A DNA stretch of 51,863 nucleotides, from NCBI GenBank assembly GCA_018062705.1, contig JAGORQ010000001.1, positions 85,624 to 137,486 of the forward strand, written 5' to 3'. The notes under the pieces were generated by a model that was not told the DNA's origin, did not search any database, and saw nothing but the letters and a program-made list of their open reading frames with translations. The stretch's first letter is position 1; each line of letters opens with the position of its first letter. Positions 8,827 to 16,550 of this stretch are shown here, in pieces. The DNA comes from Candidatus Shapirobacteria bacterium. GTDB taxonomy: Bacteria > Patescibacteriota > Microgenomatia > UBA12405. A program made the position numbers and the translations under genes.

Positions 8827-11628
8827 TTATCCTATTAATGCATCTAATGTTTGACTAACATAAACCGTAGTCGCTTGATTTGAAATAGTTGCATTGGTTT
8901 CAAATGGTTCATATTTATTAGATGCGCTTGATTTTCTCACTCGAATTCTTAACACATCACCATCATTTGCCGAGGCAGATATTATTTGGTCAACATTTTG
9001 TGCTGTCGCTTTTGTTCCTGTTGATAAAGTTGTCAAAGTCGTTAAATTATATACTTCATATACCGATCCGGTCACAATATTTTGTAATGTAATTGTTGCC
9101 GTATCCAAAGGGAATAAGTTATCTATTTGGGCTGCATAAGTGCTATTTGTATTACATTGAATATATGAAACCAAGTTTGTATTGGCAGCAATTTTACATG
9201 TCACTTTAAATTTAAGCATGTAACCAACATTAGGGGACACCGTTTCATAATTTAGATTATTAGAAAAAAACACAGGAAGATTTGTCGCTAAAGTGACAAG
9301 TATATTGTCACTTAATGTAATTGTCGTTCCGACAATATTTGTGACAGTGCACCCTTCTGCAAATTGAGTTCCGAGTTGTGCTGTCACAAAATCACCGATT
9401 TGTGGTTCTCGTGATCCTGTTACTGTAGCAATTGTAAAAGTATTTGTTCCTGCTGTGCCACCACCTGCTCTTAATCGACAAGTTGTCAGCTGTTTCCAAT
9501 CGCTCCATGTTGTGCCTGTATGAATTTGATAATCATAGTCATGATTTTGTGGATTAGTTCCGATAACCCATGGAGTCGCACCTACAAATCCAGTTATTTG
9601 TAACCTTGCTTCCTGCATCGAACACGAAAAATAATCATCTACCGTTGCCAAGGAAAGTCCTCCAGCCGAAGTAAAGCCGCTCCCTGTAGTAAAATTTTTA
9701 TCGGTATATTGCAATGTTTCTGCACTTGGTTCATTTAATGCCAACCACATCGCACCCCAAGTGTCACTCATAAAAGCCCCGCCAAAATGTGTTCCATAAA
9801 CCGAAGTTTGTCCTGTAGTAGTCATTTTTCCACTTCCACCCCTTTCGATGGCATTTAATCCAGCCATTGTTACGGTATCAAGCCAATCACCATAACAGTC
9901 TTCAAAAAGCATATTTTTTGAAGAATTTTGCGAGCTGTGTGCTGCTGTTCGGGTTGGTTGCAAATAACACCTTTGAACTTTTACATTAATATTGTTTCCA
10001 CCATCTGCAAATATATAAGCCGGAAAATTTGCCGACCCTCCATTTAAAAATGATGAACGAGATCCAAAATTTCTAAACCTAACATTGGATGATGCCAAAC
10101 AGCTTATTATCCCATTATATGGATGAACATTACTAATTATTCCTCCAATACCAAAAGTAATTCCATCAATTTTTATGGTGTCACATGAAGCGGTTACAAT
10201 CCAAGAATATAGTCCGGTTGTTGTATTTGTTGCTCCCGCATATCTATCACAATAATCAAAATTATTGACTTCACAATTAAATGAAGTTAATAATTCGTTT
10301 GTACAATTCAGAGTTTGACAATTATTAAATTGGATATCAGTTGATTGCGAAGTATAAAATCCAAAAGATTTTGTGGCCGATCTTGCATATGTCCAACATC
10401 CAGACTTACAATTTACCACTCTTTGTCCAATACAATAAGCAAACGAACACATCCCCCCAGTTAGACCATTTGAATATCCCGAAAACACCCAATTCTGAAT
10501 GGTTCCTCCTCCAAAACATGAAGTAAAATATCCACCTGCCAAAGCTAGTCCAGCCGATGATCCTGCTCCTCCATCATCAATTTCAAGTGGTGAAGCACAT
10601 TCCGAAACATTGATACCGTCCATGGTTGCACAATGTTTAATTTTTACATAAAAAGCTTGAGCAAATAACAAATACCAATCGCCATAGGTATATTCAATAT
10701 CGATGTATCCTGCGGAAGTTGTTGTAAAGTCTGGTCGTGTCGCTACTGTTGCATGTGGAATCGCATTAGTTGCTCGAGCGGCACTAGTACATTGTCTTAA
10801 AAAAATATTTGGAATTCGTGTTTTACATCCGCTTGGTGGAACATACCCTACATCAGTTGTACCATTATTACCAATTCTCATTTGACCGTTAGTTTCCATG
10901 CAAACAACTTTAGATCTTTCGTCAGTACCAAAATTAGTTGTACTCATTCCGACAGCATAAATTGCCGAATAAAATTCATAATTATCGGAACCTACGGCGG
11001 TTTCAATCCATACACCGGGGGAATATGTTGTCGTACTCCCGTTAGTTGGAACAGTCAAAAGTTGATTTGCACTTCCAGTCGTATCGTCCAAATAAAACCA
11101 ATCACCCCTCGTCGTAAAATTGCCCAATCGTGGCACATTAAAATTTCCCGACTGTTGGACTACAACTTCCAACCACCCTGTTACATCGGCACCAGTTGCT
11201 GTAGCTGCTCCAGCACCACTAAAAGTTAAGGCTCCCGATCCAAAGTTACCCCCTGCCACTTCTCTAAATTTAATAAATCCTGTTGTTCCAATTGTAGCCG
11301 ATGGAGCGTCTGTTAAACTTGCCCAAAATCCCAAATAATATCCGCTTACTCCACCCTGGCTGACTATATCTCCAATTGCTGGAGTTCCACTTCCTCCAGT
11401 TATTGCCAACCACCTTACCTTTGTGCCATCAATCACAAAACCTCCACCCAAAGTTGCCGAAATTACCGTATTTCCGGCATAACAACCCGTCATAGATGCC
11501 GGGGCTCCGTTAAACCATCGAGTATCAGTTCGTTGAGTGTATATTGCTCCGTTGATAGCTAATGTTTCGCCTGCCGTTCGTGCAGTTGTCCCATCATCGT
11601 TATATTGATTTACTGTTATTGTTGCCAC
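8827..11628 (-). CDS. Phage-tail-like beta-rich protein, 933 residues, possible beta-helix centre
   Basis: The GTG at 11628 starts MATITVNQYNDDGTTARTAG; a TAAAAT hexamer ends 6 bases before it, so the mRNA may be leaderless. There is no signal peptide. The first 300 residues are Gly/Thr-rich. The centre (about 300-650) has irregular short repeats with many Asn, Cys, Ser and Phe (for example SCFGGGTIQNW, NNFDYCDRY), like stacked beta-helix rungs in phage fibres. The last 110 residues (LQNIVTGSVYEVYN, VRKSSASNKYEPFET) match the end of the first module of the left-edge protein. A structural, fibre-like role is inferred. It forms an operon with the 624-residue gene and is divergent from the small zinc-ribbon gene at 11664. 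Confidence 0.65.
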   Translation of the reverse strand: MATITVNQYNDDGTTARTAGETLAINGAIYTQRTDTRWFNGAPASMTGCYAGNTVISATLGGGFVIDGTKVRWLAITGGSGTPAIGDIVSQGGVSGYYLGFWASLTDAPSATIGTTGFIKFREVAGGNFGSGALTFSGAGAATATGADVTGWLEVVVQQSGNFNVPRLGNFTTRGDWFYLDDTTGSANQLLTVPTNGSTTTYSPGVWIETAVGSDNYEFYSAIYAVGMSTTNFGTDERSKVVCMETNGQMRIGNNGTTDVGYVPPSGCKTRIPNIFLRQCTSAARATNAIPHATVATRPDFTTTSAGYIDIEYTYGDWYLLFAQAFYVKIKHCATMDGINVSECASPLEIDDGGAGSSAGLALAGGYFTSCFGGGTIQNWVFSGYSNGLTGGMCSFAYCIGQRVVNCKSGCWTYARSATKSFGFYTSQSTDIQFNNCQTLNCTNELLTSFNCEVNNFDYCDRYAGATNTTTGLYSWIVTASCDTIKIDGITFGIGGIISNVHPYNGIISCLASSNVRFRNFGSRSSFLNGGSANFPAYIFADGGNNINVKVQRCYLQPTRTAAHSSQNSSKNMLFEDCYGDWLDTVTMAGLNAIERGGSGKMTTTGQTSVYGTHFGGAFMSDTWGAMWLALNEPSAETLQYTDKNFTTGSGFTSAGGLSLATVDDYFSCSMQEARLQITGFVGATPWVIGTNPQNHDYDYQIHTGTTWSDWKQLTTCRLRAGGGTAGTNTFTIATVTGSREPQIGDFVTAQLGTQFAEGCTVTNIVGTTITLSDNILVTLATNLPVFFSNNLNYETVSPNVGYMLKFKVTCKIAANTNLVSYIQCNTNSTYAAQIDNLFPLDTATITLQNIVTGSVYEVYNLTTLTTLSTGTKATAQNVDQIISASANDGDVLRIRVRKSSASNKYEPFETNATISNQATTVYVSQTLDALIG

Positions 11629-11634
11629 AATTCA

Positions 11635-11640
11635 ATTTTA
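11635..11640 (-). promoter_or_regulatory. -10 hexamer of leaderless promoter for the 933-residue gene
   Basis: TAAAAT on the minus strand ends 6 bases before the GTG at 11628. No canonical -35 is seen. It faces the divergent TACAAT of the 11664 gene, 11 bases away. Confidence 0.4.
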
Positions 11641-11651
11641 ACAAAATACGC

Positions 11652-11657
11652 TACAAT
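11652..11657 (+). promoter_or_regulatory. -10 hexamer of leaderless promoter for the 11664 gene
   Basis: TACAAT is followed by 6 bases and then the ATG at 11664. That spacing would put the transcription start at or next to the start codon and leaves no room for a ribosome binding site. Confidence 0.45.
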
Positions 11658-11663
11658 AGGTTT

Positions 11664-11855
11664 ATGAAGGTAATCAAAACCAAAAAAATTCTCGCCCCCC
11701 ATTATGTTTGCACTGGAGGCTGTGGTCAAGTTTCCGATGTTTACACAAAATGTACCACCCGCGGCTGCATTAGAAATCGCAATCCACTTACTTTATGTAA
11801 CTGTAAAAACGGTAAACACGGCAAATTACCCACTTTAAATGTTCCTCGTGATTAA
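11664..11855 (+). CDS. Small Cys-rich zinc-ribbon-like protein
   Basis: The 63-residue product MKVIKTKKILAPHYVCTGG... has cysteines at 16, 20, 30, 35, 45 and 47 plus His13 and His52. This pattern fits a small zinc-binding protein of unknown partner. The frame is open further upstream, but the ATG at 11664 is preferred: the -10 hexamer lies 6 bases before it, and the upstream residues overlap the divergent gene and look non-coding. It lies between the two fibre-like operons, in the zone where the base skew of the top strand appears to change. Confidence 0.6.
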   Translation: MKVIKTKKILAPHYVCTGGCGQVSDVYTKCTTRGCIRNRNPLTLCNCKNGKHGKLPTLNVPRD

Positions 11856-11862
11856 TGTCTTA

Positions 11863-11892
11863 TTGACAGTTATATCAAAAAATCCTTATACT
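11863..11892 (+). promoter_or_regulatory. Sigma70-type promoter for the 11908 operon
   Basis: TTGACA (11863-11868), an 18-base spacer and TATACT (11887-11892) form the best canonical promoter in the left half of the window. Transcription would start near 11899, giving a leader of only about 9 bases that begins inside the AAGG ribosome site (11897-11900). A TGTC-N5-GACA inverted repeat overlaps the -35 and could be an operator. Confidence 0.6.
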
Positions 11893-11907
11893 CTTTAAGG
11901 AAAAAAT

Positions 11908-13890
11908 ATGGCAATACAAGATGATTTCACAATAGATTACGTCAATAAACGACTTTATCATTCTTCTGGTACTACTGTCTATTCTTCGAACGCGCTTTAT
12001 ACCTACATCATGGACACTTTTGATGAGTTAGCCCAGATGGATGATACTGTGCCAATGTCAGCCCAGACACCGACGGACTACACACTGATAAATGGCTGGT
12101 TTGTGGATGATGAATCGTTTAAATACCTAAAAGGGGGTGCGGTCAAAACTGACGGACAGTTAAACGAAGTTAGAATTCTTACATTAGTTAGCGGTGGCTA
12201 TACCAGTGCAATTTCGGGAGATATCGGTAAAACGGTGACAGGCGGAACCACAGGAGATACGGGTAAATTGCTCAGCTATGATAATACCCTGAGAAAATGG
12301 TGGGTAAGAATGGACGATGCGGGAGACTTGTTTGATAATGCGAGTGAGGCCATCACGATTGCTTCGGGAACTGGTGAGGGTGATATGTCGGCGATCTCGG
12401 TGTCGGGAGAAAATTTGTGGGCAAACATTTACACTCTAGGTACAATTGAACAACATTCAAACGAGGAACAAATATATGTGATCCAGAATGGAACTTCGTT
12501 GGTTGAATGGTGGCCAGACTCGGCTACACCAGCCGTCAGACACATCGATGTGTTATTGAAGGTCAAAGAGGCCGGCACGGAAATTGATAGTGGCAAGGTA
12601 ACAGTTTTTTTGAGAAATTACCCTTCGGCGGGAAACGCTGATTTGTATGACAACTTCGAAATTGATCTGACTTCGGGAGGTAGAAACGCTGTGCCTTTGG
12701 CGACTAGCCCTGATTTGAACAACACAACAGCCCACGCGACTATTTCAACTTATACCGATATTTCGGTGGTATTTGTAAACGCCACAATTACTCATGGGTC
12801 GATTAGTTCTGGACCTTATACTGAGTTTGAAACTGTTACTGGAAGTTTATCGGGGGCGACTGGTAAATTTATAAAAGAGTCGGCGGGGACAATGACTTTG
12901 GGCAATGTGGATGGCACTTTTGAAAATAATGATGTGTTAACTGGTGGGACATCGGGAGCTACCAGTACCGCCTCAGCCGGAATGACGGTGGCTCGAACGA
13001 CAACCAAAAACTTTGAACAAGGTAGTAGTTATAACTATTCAGTAATTGTTGATTGCGCCACCAGAGCTTTGTCACAAGTCTATGAATATCTAAAATATTT
13101 GACGAGGGAAAATTCTTCGGCCTACTATACTTACGGCACAAAATATTTATCGTCGACTTTGAGTATAAATAAGCTAGCGGGTGAGCAATACATTACGCCA
13201 TTTATTGACTTTGATACGCCGACTAATACCTATTCACCAACGAAAGCGGCCCCGTTTGGGACTTTTGCCGGAGGTAAGTTTTTCGGTGCTAGAGGGGTGT
13301 GGATTCAGGACATGGCTGAGGCAGATATTCAGAATTTTCAATTGATTGATTCTGATAATAGTACTCGAACACCACCAAACAAACAAAGTATTACGATTGG
13401 AAACTTACTGTCAGGTGATAGAGTGTCAGTATTTAGAACTACTGCTGGGACAACAATTAACAAAGCGATGTATACGGCGGCGGCTGGAAATTCGTCCGGT
13501 AATGCTACTTTTGTGGTAAATGAGGCAATAACTGCCGACACGCCATCAACTGGGGTGATTAGAATAGTTGATACTTCAGACACAAGCTCGGCTCGAGAAA
13601 CACGGTACACTTATACCAGCTGGTCAGTATCGACTTTTTCAGGAGTATCACCAGTTTTGGATAGGACGTATACAGCAACCGACGATACGGCCTATGTACC
13701 TTTTATTGACGAAACTGCCAGTAGCTCGAGCGCCTCGGTAACAGTTATCTACACAACCGACAGATCGGTATTACTCCGGGTGCGTCGTTATACAGCGACT
13801 GCCATTCTGCCTTTTGAAACGACAGGGACTTTTACCTCAACTGGTTACTCAACTTCGGCAATTAGGACAACCGACACTATCGTGTCGTAA
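11908..13890 (+). CDS. Phage-tail-like beta-rich protein, 660 residues
   Basis: This is the third copy of the family shared with 6949-8823 and the second half of the left-edge protein. It starts MAIQDDFTIDYVNKRLYHSSGTT and keeps NGWFVDDESFKYL, SYDNTLRKWWVRM, RHIDVLLKVKEAG, APFGTFAGGKFFGARGVW and SVFRTT. It differs by an insert of about 60 residues (about 290-350) rich in Gly, Thr and Ser (VTGSLSGATGKF, VLTGGTSGATS), a repeat style common in phage structural proteins. It has no signal peptide or membrane segment. The start is supported by AAGG seven bases upstream and the TTGACA/TATACT promoter. Eight bases separate it from the beta-helix protein that follows. It is probably a structural subunit. 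Confidence 0.68.
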   Translation: MAIQDDFTIDYVNKRLYHSSGTTVYSSNALYTYIMDTFDELAQMDDTVPMSAQTPTDYTLINGWFVDDESFKYLKGGAVKTDGQLNEVRILTLVSGGYTSAISGDIGKTVTGGTTGDTGKLLSYDNTLRKWWVRMDDAGDLFDNASEAITIASGTGEGDMSAISVSGENLWANIYTLGTIEQHSNEEQIYVIQNGTSLVEWWPDSATPAVRHIDVLLKVKEAGTEIDSGKVTVFLRNYPSAGNADLYDNFEIDLTSGGRNAVPLATSPDLNNTTAHATISTYTDISVVFVNATITHGSISSGPYTEFETVTGSLSGATGKFIKESAGTMTLGNVDGTFENNDVLTGGTSGATSTASAGMTVARTTTKNFEQGSSYNYSVIVDCATRALSQVYEYLKYLTRENSSAYYTYGTKYLSSTLSINKLAGEQYITPFIDFDTPTNTYSPTKAAPFGTFAGGKFFGARGVWIQDMAEADIQNFQLIDSDNSTRTPPNKQSITIGNLLSGDRVSVFRTTAGTTINKAMYTAAAGNSSGNATFVVNEAITADTPSTGVIRIVDTSDTSSARETRYTYTSWSVSTFSGVSPVLDRTYTATDDTAYVPFIDETASSSSASVTVIYTTDRSVLLRVRRYTATAILPFETTGTFTSTGYSTSAIRTTDTIVS

Positions 13891-13898
13891 AATAGGTC

Positions 13899-15200
13899 AT
13901 GGCGCTAAGCTTTGATTTTTATAACAGTGTAATTACGGTATTGTCGCCGGACACGAGCGTAACTATCCAGCAACTAATAAACGGCATTCGCGACACTGAA
14001 GATGAGTTGGTGCCGGCGATGTCCTACGGACATATTGCTGACGCCTATGGAAAACAAGATTTGGGTGGCGGAGTGCAAGTGGGTATAACCCTAGTACTTC
14101 AATCTCCCTGGAGAGTGGCCTTTGAAGCCAGAAGTGGACCAGAGACAGTATCCTGCAGAATTGATGGAGGAAATTTGGTGGGAGGACTGGATAATAATCC
14201 AATTGCACCCACGGCTTTTACTCAGGTAACCATGGCAAATTCGTCATCGGCAACCCTGGCTACGCCAAATGATACGGCAAATTTGAAATATTTAATCGAA
14301 TCGATGGCAAATTCTCATATGGGTGTGGGGAGTACTTATTATTGGGACCCAACCAACGGTAATGATTCCAATAACGGTGTTCAGCCAAGCACGGCAGTAA
14401 AAACTTTTGCCCGACTGGACCAATTATTGGTGGATAATCACTATGATACGGTCTATTGTATTTCGGCTGATCCGTCGGGTTTGACGACAGTGACTGAAAC
14501 ACTGGCAATAACTAAGAGTACCGTCAAACTGCGAGGCCCAGGTTATAGCTTTCAACTTAAACCAACCGGGACTAGTGCCGACACAATTAGTATTAGTGGC
14601 CACTCAGTGCAAATTAGTGGACTGTATATTGAAACAGCTGTTACAGGAAACAGAAAAGGTGTCAGTATAAGTGGCAACAATAATCAAATTAGAGATTGCT
14701 GGATAAAAAATTGCCGAAGTGATGGAATTAATATTGCCACTTCGACAATGAGTAAGGTTAATAATTGTGTAATTGAAAACTGCGGGGGAAGTGGAACAGG
14801 TAATGGAGTTAGTATTGGTAGTTCAACGATTCAATTATCAATGGTAAAAAATGTAATTTTGGGAAATGTGAACGGTGTAGCCATGGCCGGGACCGGAGTA
14901 CTAGATAATTTATTGGAAAATAACCTGATATACAATAATAGTGGTTTAGGATTGCAAATTGGCGCTGGAGTGGTGAGAACCACAGTCAGGTCGGGTAATA
15001 CAATTATCAACAATAGTGGGGGAAATACTCAAGACCTGGGAACCGATAGTTATATTGAAACACCAGCCGGCGGTGCTTCGGCCTCGGAAATTGCCGATGC
15101 TGTCTGGGATGAACTATTGGCGTCGCACACCGTGTCTAATTCGGCTGGTAAAACACTCAAGGATGCTAAGAGCAAGGCAACACTGGCATCGTTGAAATAG
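13899..15200 (+). CDS. Phage-like protein with N-terminal attachment domain and right-handed beta-helix
   Basis: Of 433 residues, 1-125 form a compact domain (IRDTEDELVPAMSYGHIADAYGK, GITLVLQSPWRVAFEARSGP, TAFTQVTMANSSSAT). From memory this resembles N-terminal regions of phage tail or neck appendage proteins. Residues 146-390 begin STYYWDPTNGNDSNNG, an opening typical of DUF1565/pectate-lyase-like beta-helices, and continue in Asn/Gly/Ile-rich rungs. The last 39 residues contain IADAVWDELL and GKTLKDA, a helical motif I associate with phage fibre ends. There is no signal peptide. It lies 8 bases after the 660-residue gene and upstream of the Tat operon. A receptor-binding or surface-attachment role is inferred. 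Confidence 0.7.
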   Translation: MALSFDFYNSVITVLSPDTSVTIQQLINGIRDTEDELVPAMSYGHIADAYGKQDLGGGVQVGITLVLQSPWRVAFEARSGPETVSCRIDGGNLVGGLDNNPIAPTAFTQVTMANSSSATLATPNDTANLKYLIESMANSHMGVGSTYYWDPTNGNDSNNGVQPSTAVKTFARLDQLLVDNHYDTVYCISADPSGLTTVTETLAITKSTVKLRGPGYSFQLKPTGTSADTISISGHSVQISGLYIETAVTGNRKGVSISGNNNQIRDCWIKNCRSDGINIATSTMSKVNNCVIENCGGSGTGNGVSIGSSTIQLSMVKNVILGNVNGVAMAGTGVLDNLLENNLIYNNSGLGLQIGAGVVRTTVRSGNTIINNSGGNTQDLGTDSYIETPAGGASASEIADAVWDELLASHTVSNSAGKTLKDAKSKATLASLK

Positions 15201-15206
15201 TTGGTG

Positions 15207-15212
15207 TATATT
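15207..15212 (+). promoter_or_regulatory. Possible -10 of the Tat operon
   Basis: TATATT lies 7 bases before the ATG at 15220, in the 19-base gap after the beta-helix gene. The operon may therefore start as a leaderless mRNA; no clear -35 is seen. Confidence 0.3.
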
Positions 15213-15219
15213 TGTCTAT

Positions 15220-15450
15220 ATGTTTCAAAATTTGGGTGCAGGTGAATTATTAATAATTGTGTTGGTGCTGGTAGTGCTGTTTGGTGGAAATAAAATTACC
15301 GAACTGGCTAAAGGGGCAGGAATTGCCGGTAGAGAATTAAAAAAAGCTAAAAAGGAATTATCGGCAGCTAAGGAAGATTTGATGAAAGACCTACCTCCAG
15401 AAACTGAAGCAAAACCAAAACTCAAGAAGAAAAAGAAAACATCTGCTTGA
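15220..15450 (+). CDS. tatA: Twin-arginine translocase subunit TatA-like (first copy)
   Basis: This 76-residue protein has the TatA/B/E layout: a short outside N-terminus, one membrane helix (about residues 8-20, LLIIVLVLVVLFGG), the hinge FGGNKITELAKG, an amphipathic helix, and a charged Lys-rich tail. TatA oligomers form the pore for folded proteins bearing an RR signal. It is the longest of three TatA-like genes ahead of tatC, so it could serve as the TatB-like partner; sequence alone does not decide. A candidate substrate in the window is the RRDFLK protein at 38692-40941. Confidence 0.9.
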   Translation: MFQNLGAGELLIIVLVLVVLFGGNKITELAKGAGIAGRELKKAKKELSAAKEDLMKDLPPETEAKPKLKKKKKTSA

Positions 15451-15481
15451 GAATTTGGTAATTCTTATCTATTATTACCTT

Positions 15482-15487
15482 AAGGAG
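15482..15487 (+). promoter_or_regulatory. Strong Shine-Dalgarno site for the second tatA
   Basis: AAGGAG lies 7 bases before the ATG at 15495. It is the clearest ribosome site in the window and shows that genes inside operons here can use Shine-Dalgarno initiation. Confidence 0.8.
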
Positions 15488-15494
15488 AAAAATT

Positions 15495-15641
15495 ATGAAT
15501 ATAGGCACAACTGAACTCGTACTAGTCGGTATTATCTTATTAATTCTTTTTGGGGGCAAAAAACTACCAGAAATGATGAAAGGTTTGACCGGAGCGGTAA
15601 CTGAGTTTAAAAAAGCAGTTAAAGAAGACAATAAAAAGTAA
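15495..15641 (+). CDS. tatA: Twin-arginine translocase subunit TatA-like (second copy, 48 residues)
   Basis: This short gene encodes MNIGTTELVLVGIILLILFG followed by GKKLPEMMKGLTGAVTEFKKAV and a charged tail. That is the full TatA/E plan: N-terminal Glu7, one membrane helix, the FGGKKLPE hinge and one amphipathic helix. At 48 residues it is near the minimum for the family and has almost no C-terminal tail. A strong AAGGAG site precedes it. It lies 44 bases after the first tatA stop and 21 bases before the third. Confidence 0.92.
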   Translation: MNIGTTELVLVGIILLILFGGKKLPEMMKGLTGAVTEFKKAVKEDNKK

Positions 15642-15662
15642 TTTAATAATTTTTATATAAAT

Positions 15663-15821
15663 ATGTTCAAAAGTATTGGAACAACTGAATTAATTGTATT
15701 AGCGGTTATTTTGTTGGTTTTATTTGGTGGCAAGAAGCTACCAGAATTGGGTAGAGGTGGAGGAGAAGCGATTAAAGAGTTTCGCAAAGCTTTTTCAGGA
15801 AAAGACGAAGATAAAAAATAA
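15663..15821 (+). CDS. tatA: Twin-arginine translocase subunit TatA-like (third copy, 52 residues)
   Basis: The product MFKSIGTTELIVLAVILLVL continues FGGKKLPELGRGGGEAIKEF and ends in a short Lys/Asp tail. It is the most canonical TatA of the three (Glu9, FGGKKLPELGR). Its close likeness to the second copy (GTTEL and FGGKKLPE shared) suggests local duplication. It lies 5 bases before tatC, so the two are surely co-transcribed. Confidence 0.92.
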   Translation: MFKSIGTTELIVLAVILLVLFGGKKLPELGRGGGEAIKEFRKAFSGKDEDKK

Positions 15822-15826
15822 ATTTA

Positions 15827-16525
15827 ATGGTTGAAGAAAAGCCAGTTGATTTTTTAGCCTATTGGGCGGAAATTAGACGGAGGTTGTTGTCGGTGCTGGT
15901 TAGTTTTGGAGTGGGGGTGGCCACGGGAGTGGTAAACTATGAGCGAATAGTGAAGTGGTTGATGCAAGGATTCAATTTGCAAAATGTTAATGTAGTGTTG
16001 ACCTCGCCCTATCAATTTTTTAATGTAGCCGTGAGCATAAGTTTGGCCTGTGGTATTGCGGTAGCTACGCCTTTTTTGGTGTATCAACTAATCCAGTTTG
16101 TTAAACCGGCACTGAGAAATAAAGAATATTTACTGTTGGTGCGATTGTTGCCATTAAGTATGTTTTTGTTTGTGGCAGGGTTTTTGTTTGGTGGTTGGGT
16201 GCTCCAGATGGTAATTAATATATATTCACAAACAACTAAGGATTTTAATATTGGAAATTTGTGGGATATTGAGGGTTTCTTGACTCAAATTGTGATAATG
16301 GGAATATCGATGAGCATTGTATTTCAACTGCCAATTGTATTGACAGGATTGATAAAGTTGAAAGTTTTGAATCGAAGACAATTGGAGGAAAAAAGACGGT
16401 ATGTGTATGCAGTTTTGATAATTTTTGATGTGCTGTTGCCACCGACGGATATCCTATCGATGGCGATAATATTTGTCCCCCTTTTAATGCTATTTGAAGG
16501 TACGCTATTATTAAATAGGGAATAA
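15827..16525 (+). CDS. tatC: Twin-arginine translocase receptor subunit TatC
   Basis: TatC is the polytopic receptor that binds RR signal peptides. The 232-residue sequence has six hydrophobic segments. Its N-terminal motif FLAYWAEIRRRLL corresponds to the HLxELRxRL motif with its essential Glu, and TSPYQFFNVAVSIS corresponds to the P-x-E/Q-x-F region of the first periplasmic loop. Length is close to the usual 240-260. It closes the tatA-tatA-tatA-tatC operon; an inverted repeat begins within its last codons. Confidence 0.93.
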   Translation: MVEEKPVDFLAYWAEIRRRLLSVLVSFGVGVATGVVNYERIVKWLMQGFNLQNVNVVLTSPYQFFNVAVSISLACGIAVATPFLVYQLIQFVKPALRNKEYLLLVRLLPLSMFLFVAGFLFGGWVLQMVINIYSQTTKDFNIGNLWDIEGFLTQIVIMGISMSIVFQLPIVLTGLIKLKVLNRRQLEEKRRYVYAVLIIFDVLLPPTDILSMAIIFVPLLMLFEGTLLLNRE

Positions 16526-16542
16526 AATATTCCCCTATTTAA
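16511..16542 (+). repeat. Imperfect 14-bp inverted repeat overlapping the tatC stop
   Basis: TTAAATAGGGAATA (16511-16524) pairs with TATTCCCCTATTTAA (16528-16542) around a 3-base loop, with one unpaired C. It covers the tatC stop codon and ends 8 bases before the TTG start of the next gene. No T-run follows, so it is not a classic terminator. Control of mRNA ends or of the next start are both possible. Confidence 0.6.
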
Positions 16543-16550
16543 TCAGGAAA

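Noticed and set aside
2-15200. A complete prophage
   Set aside because: No terminase, portal, capsid, integrase, lysis or attachment site was seen; only fibre-like structural genes. The part left of the window is unknown.
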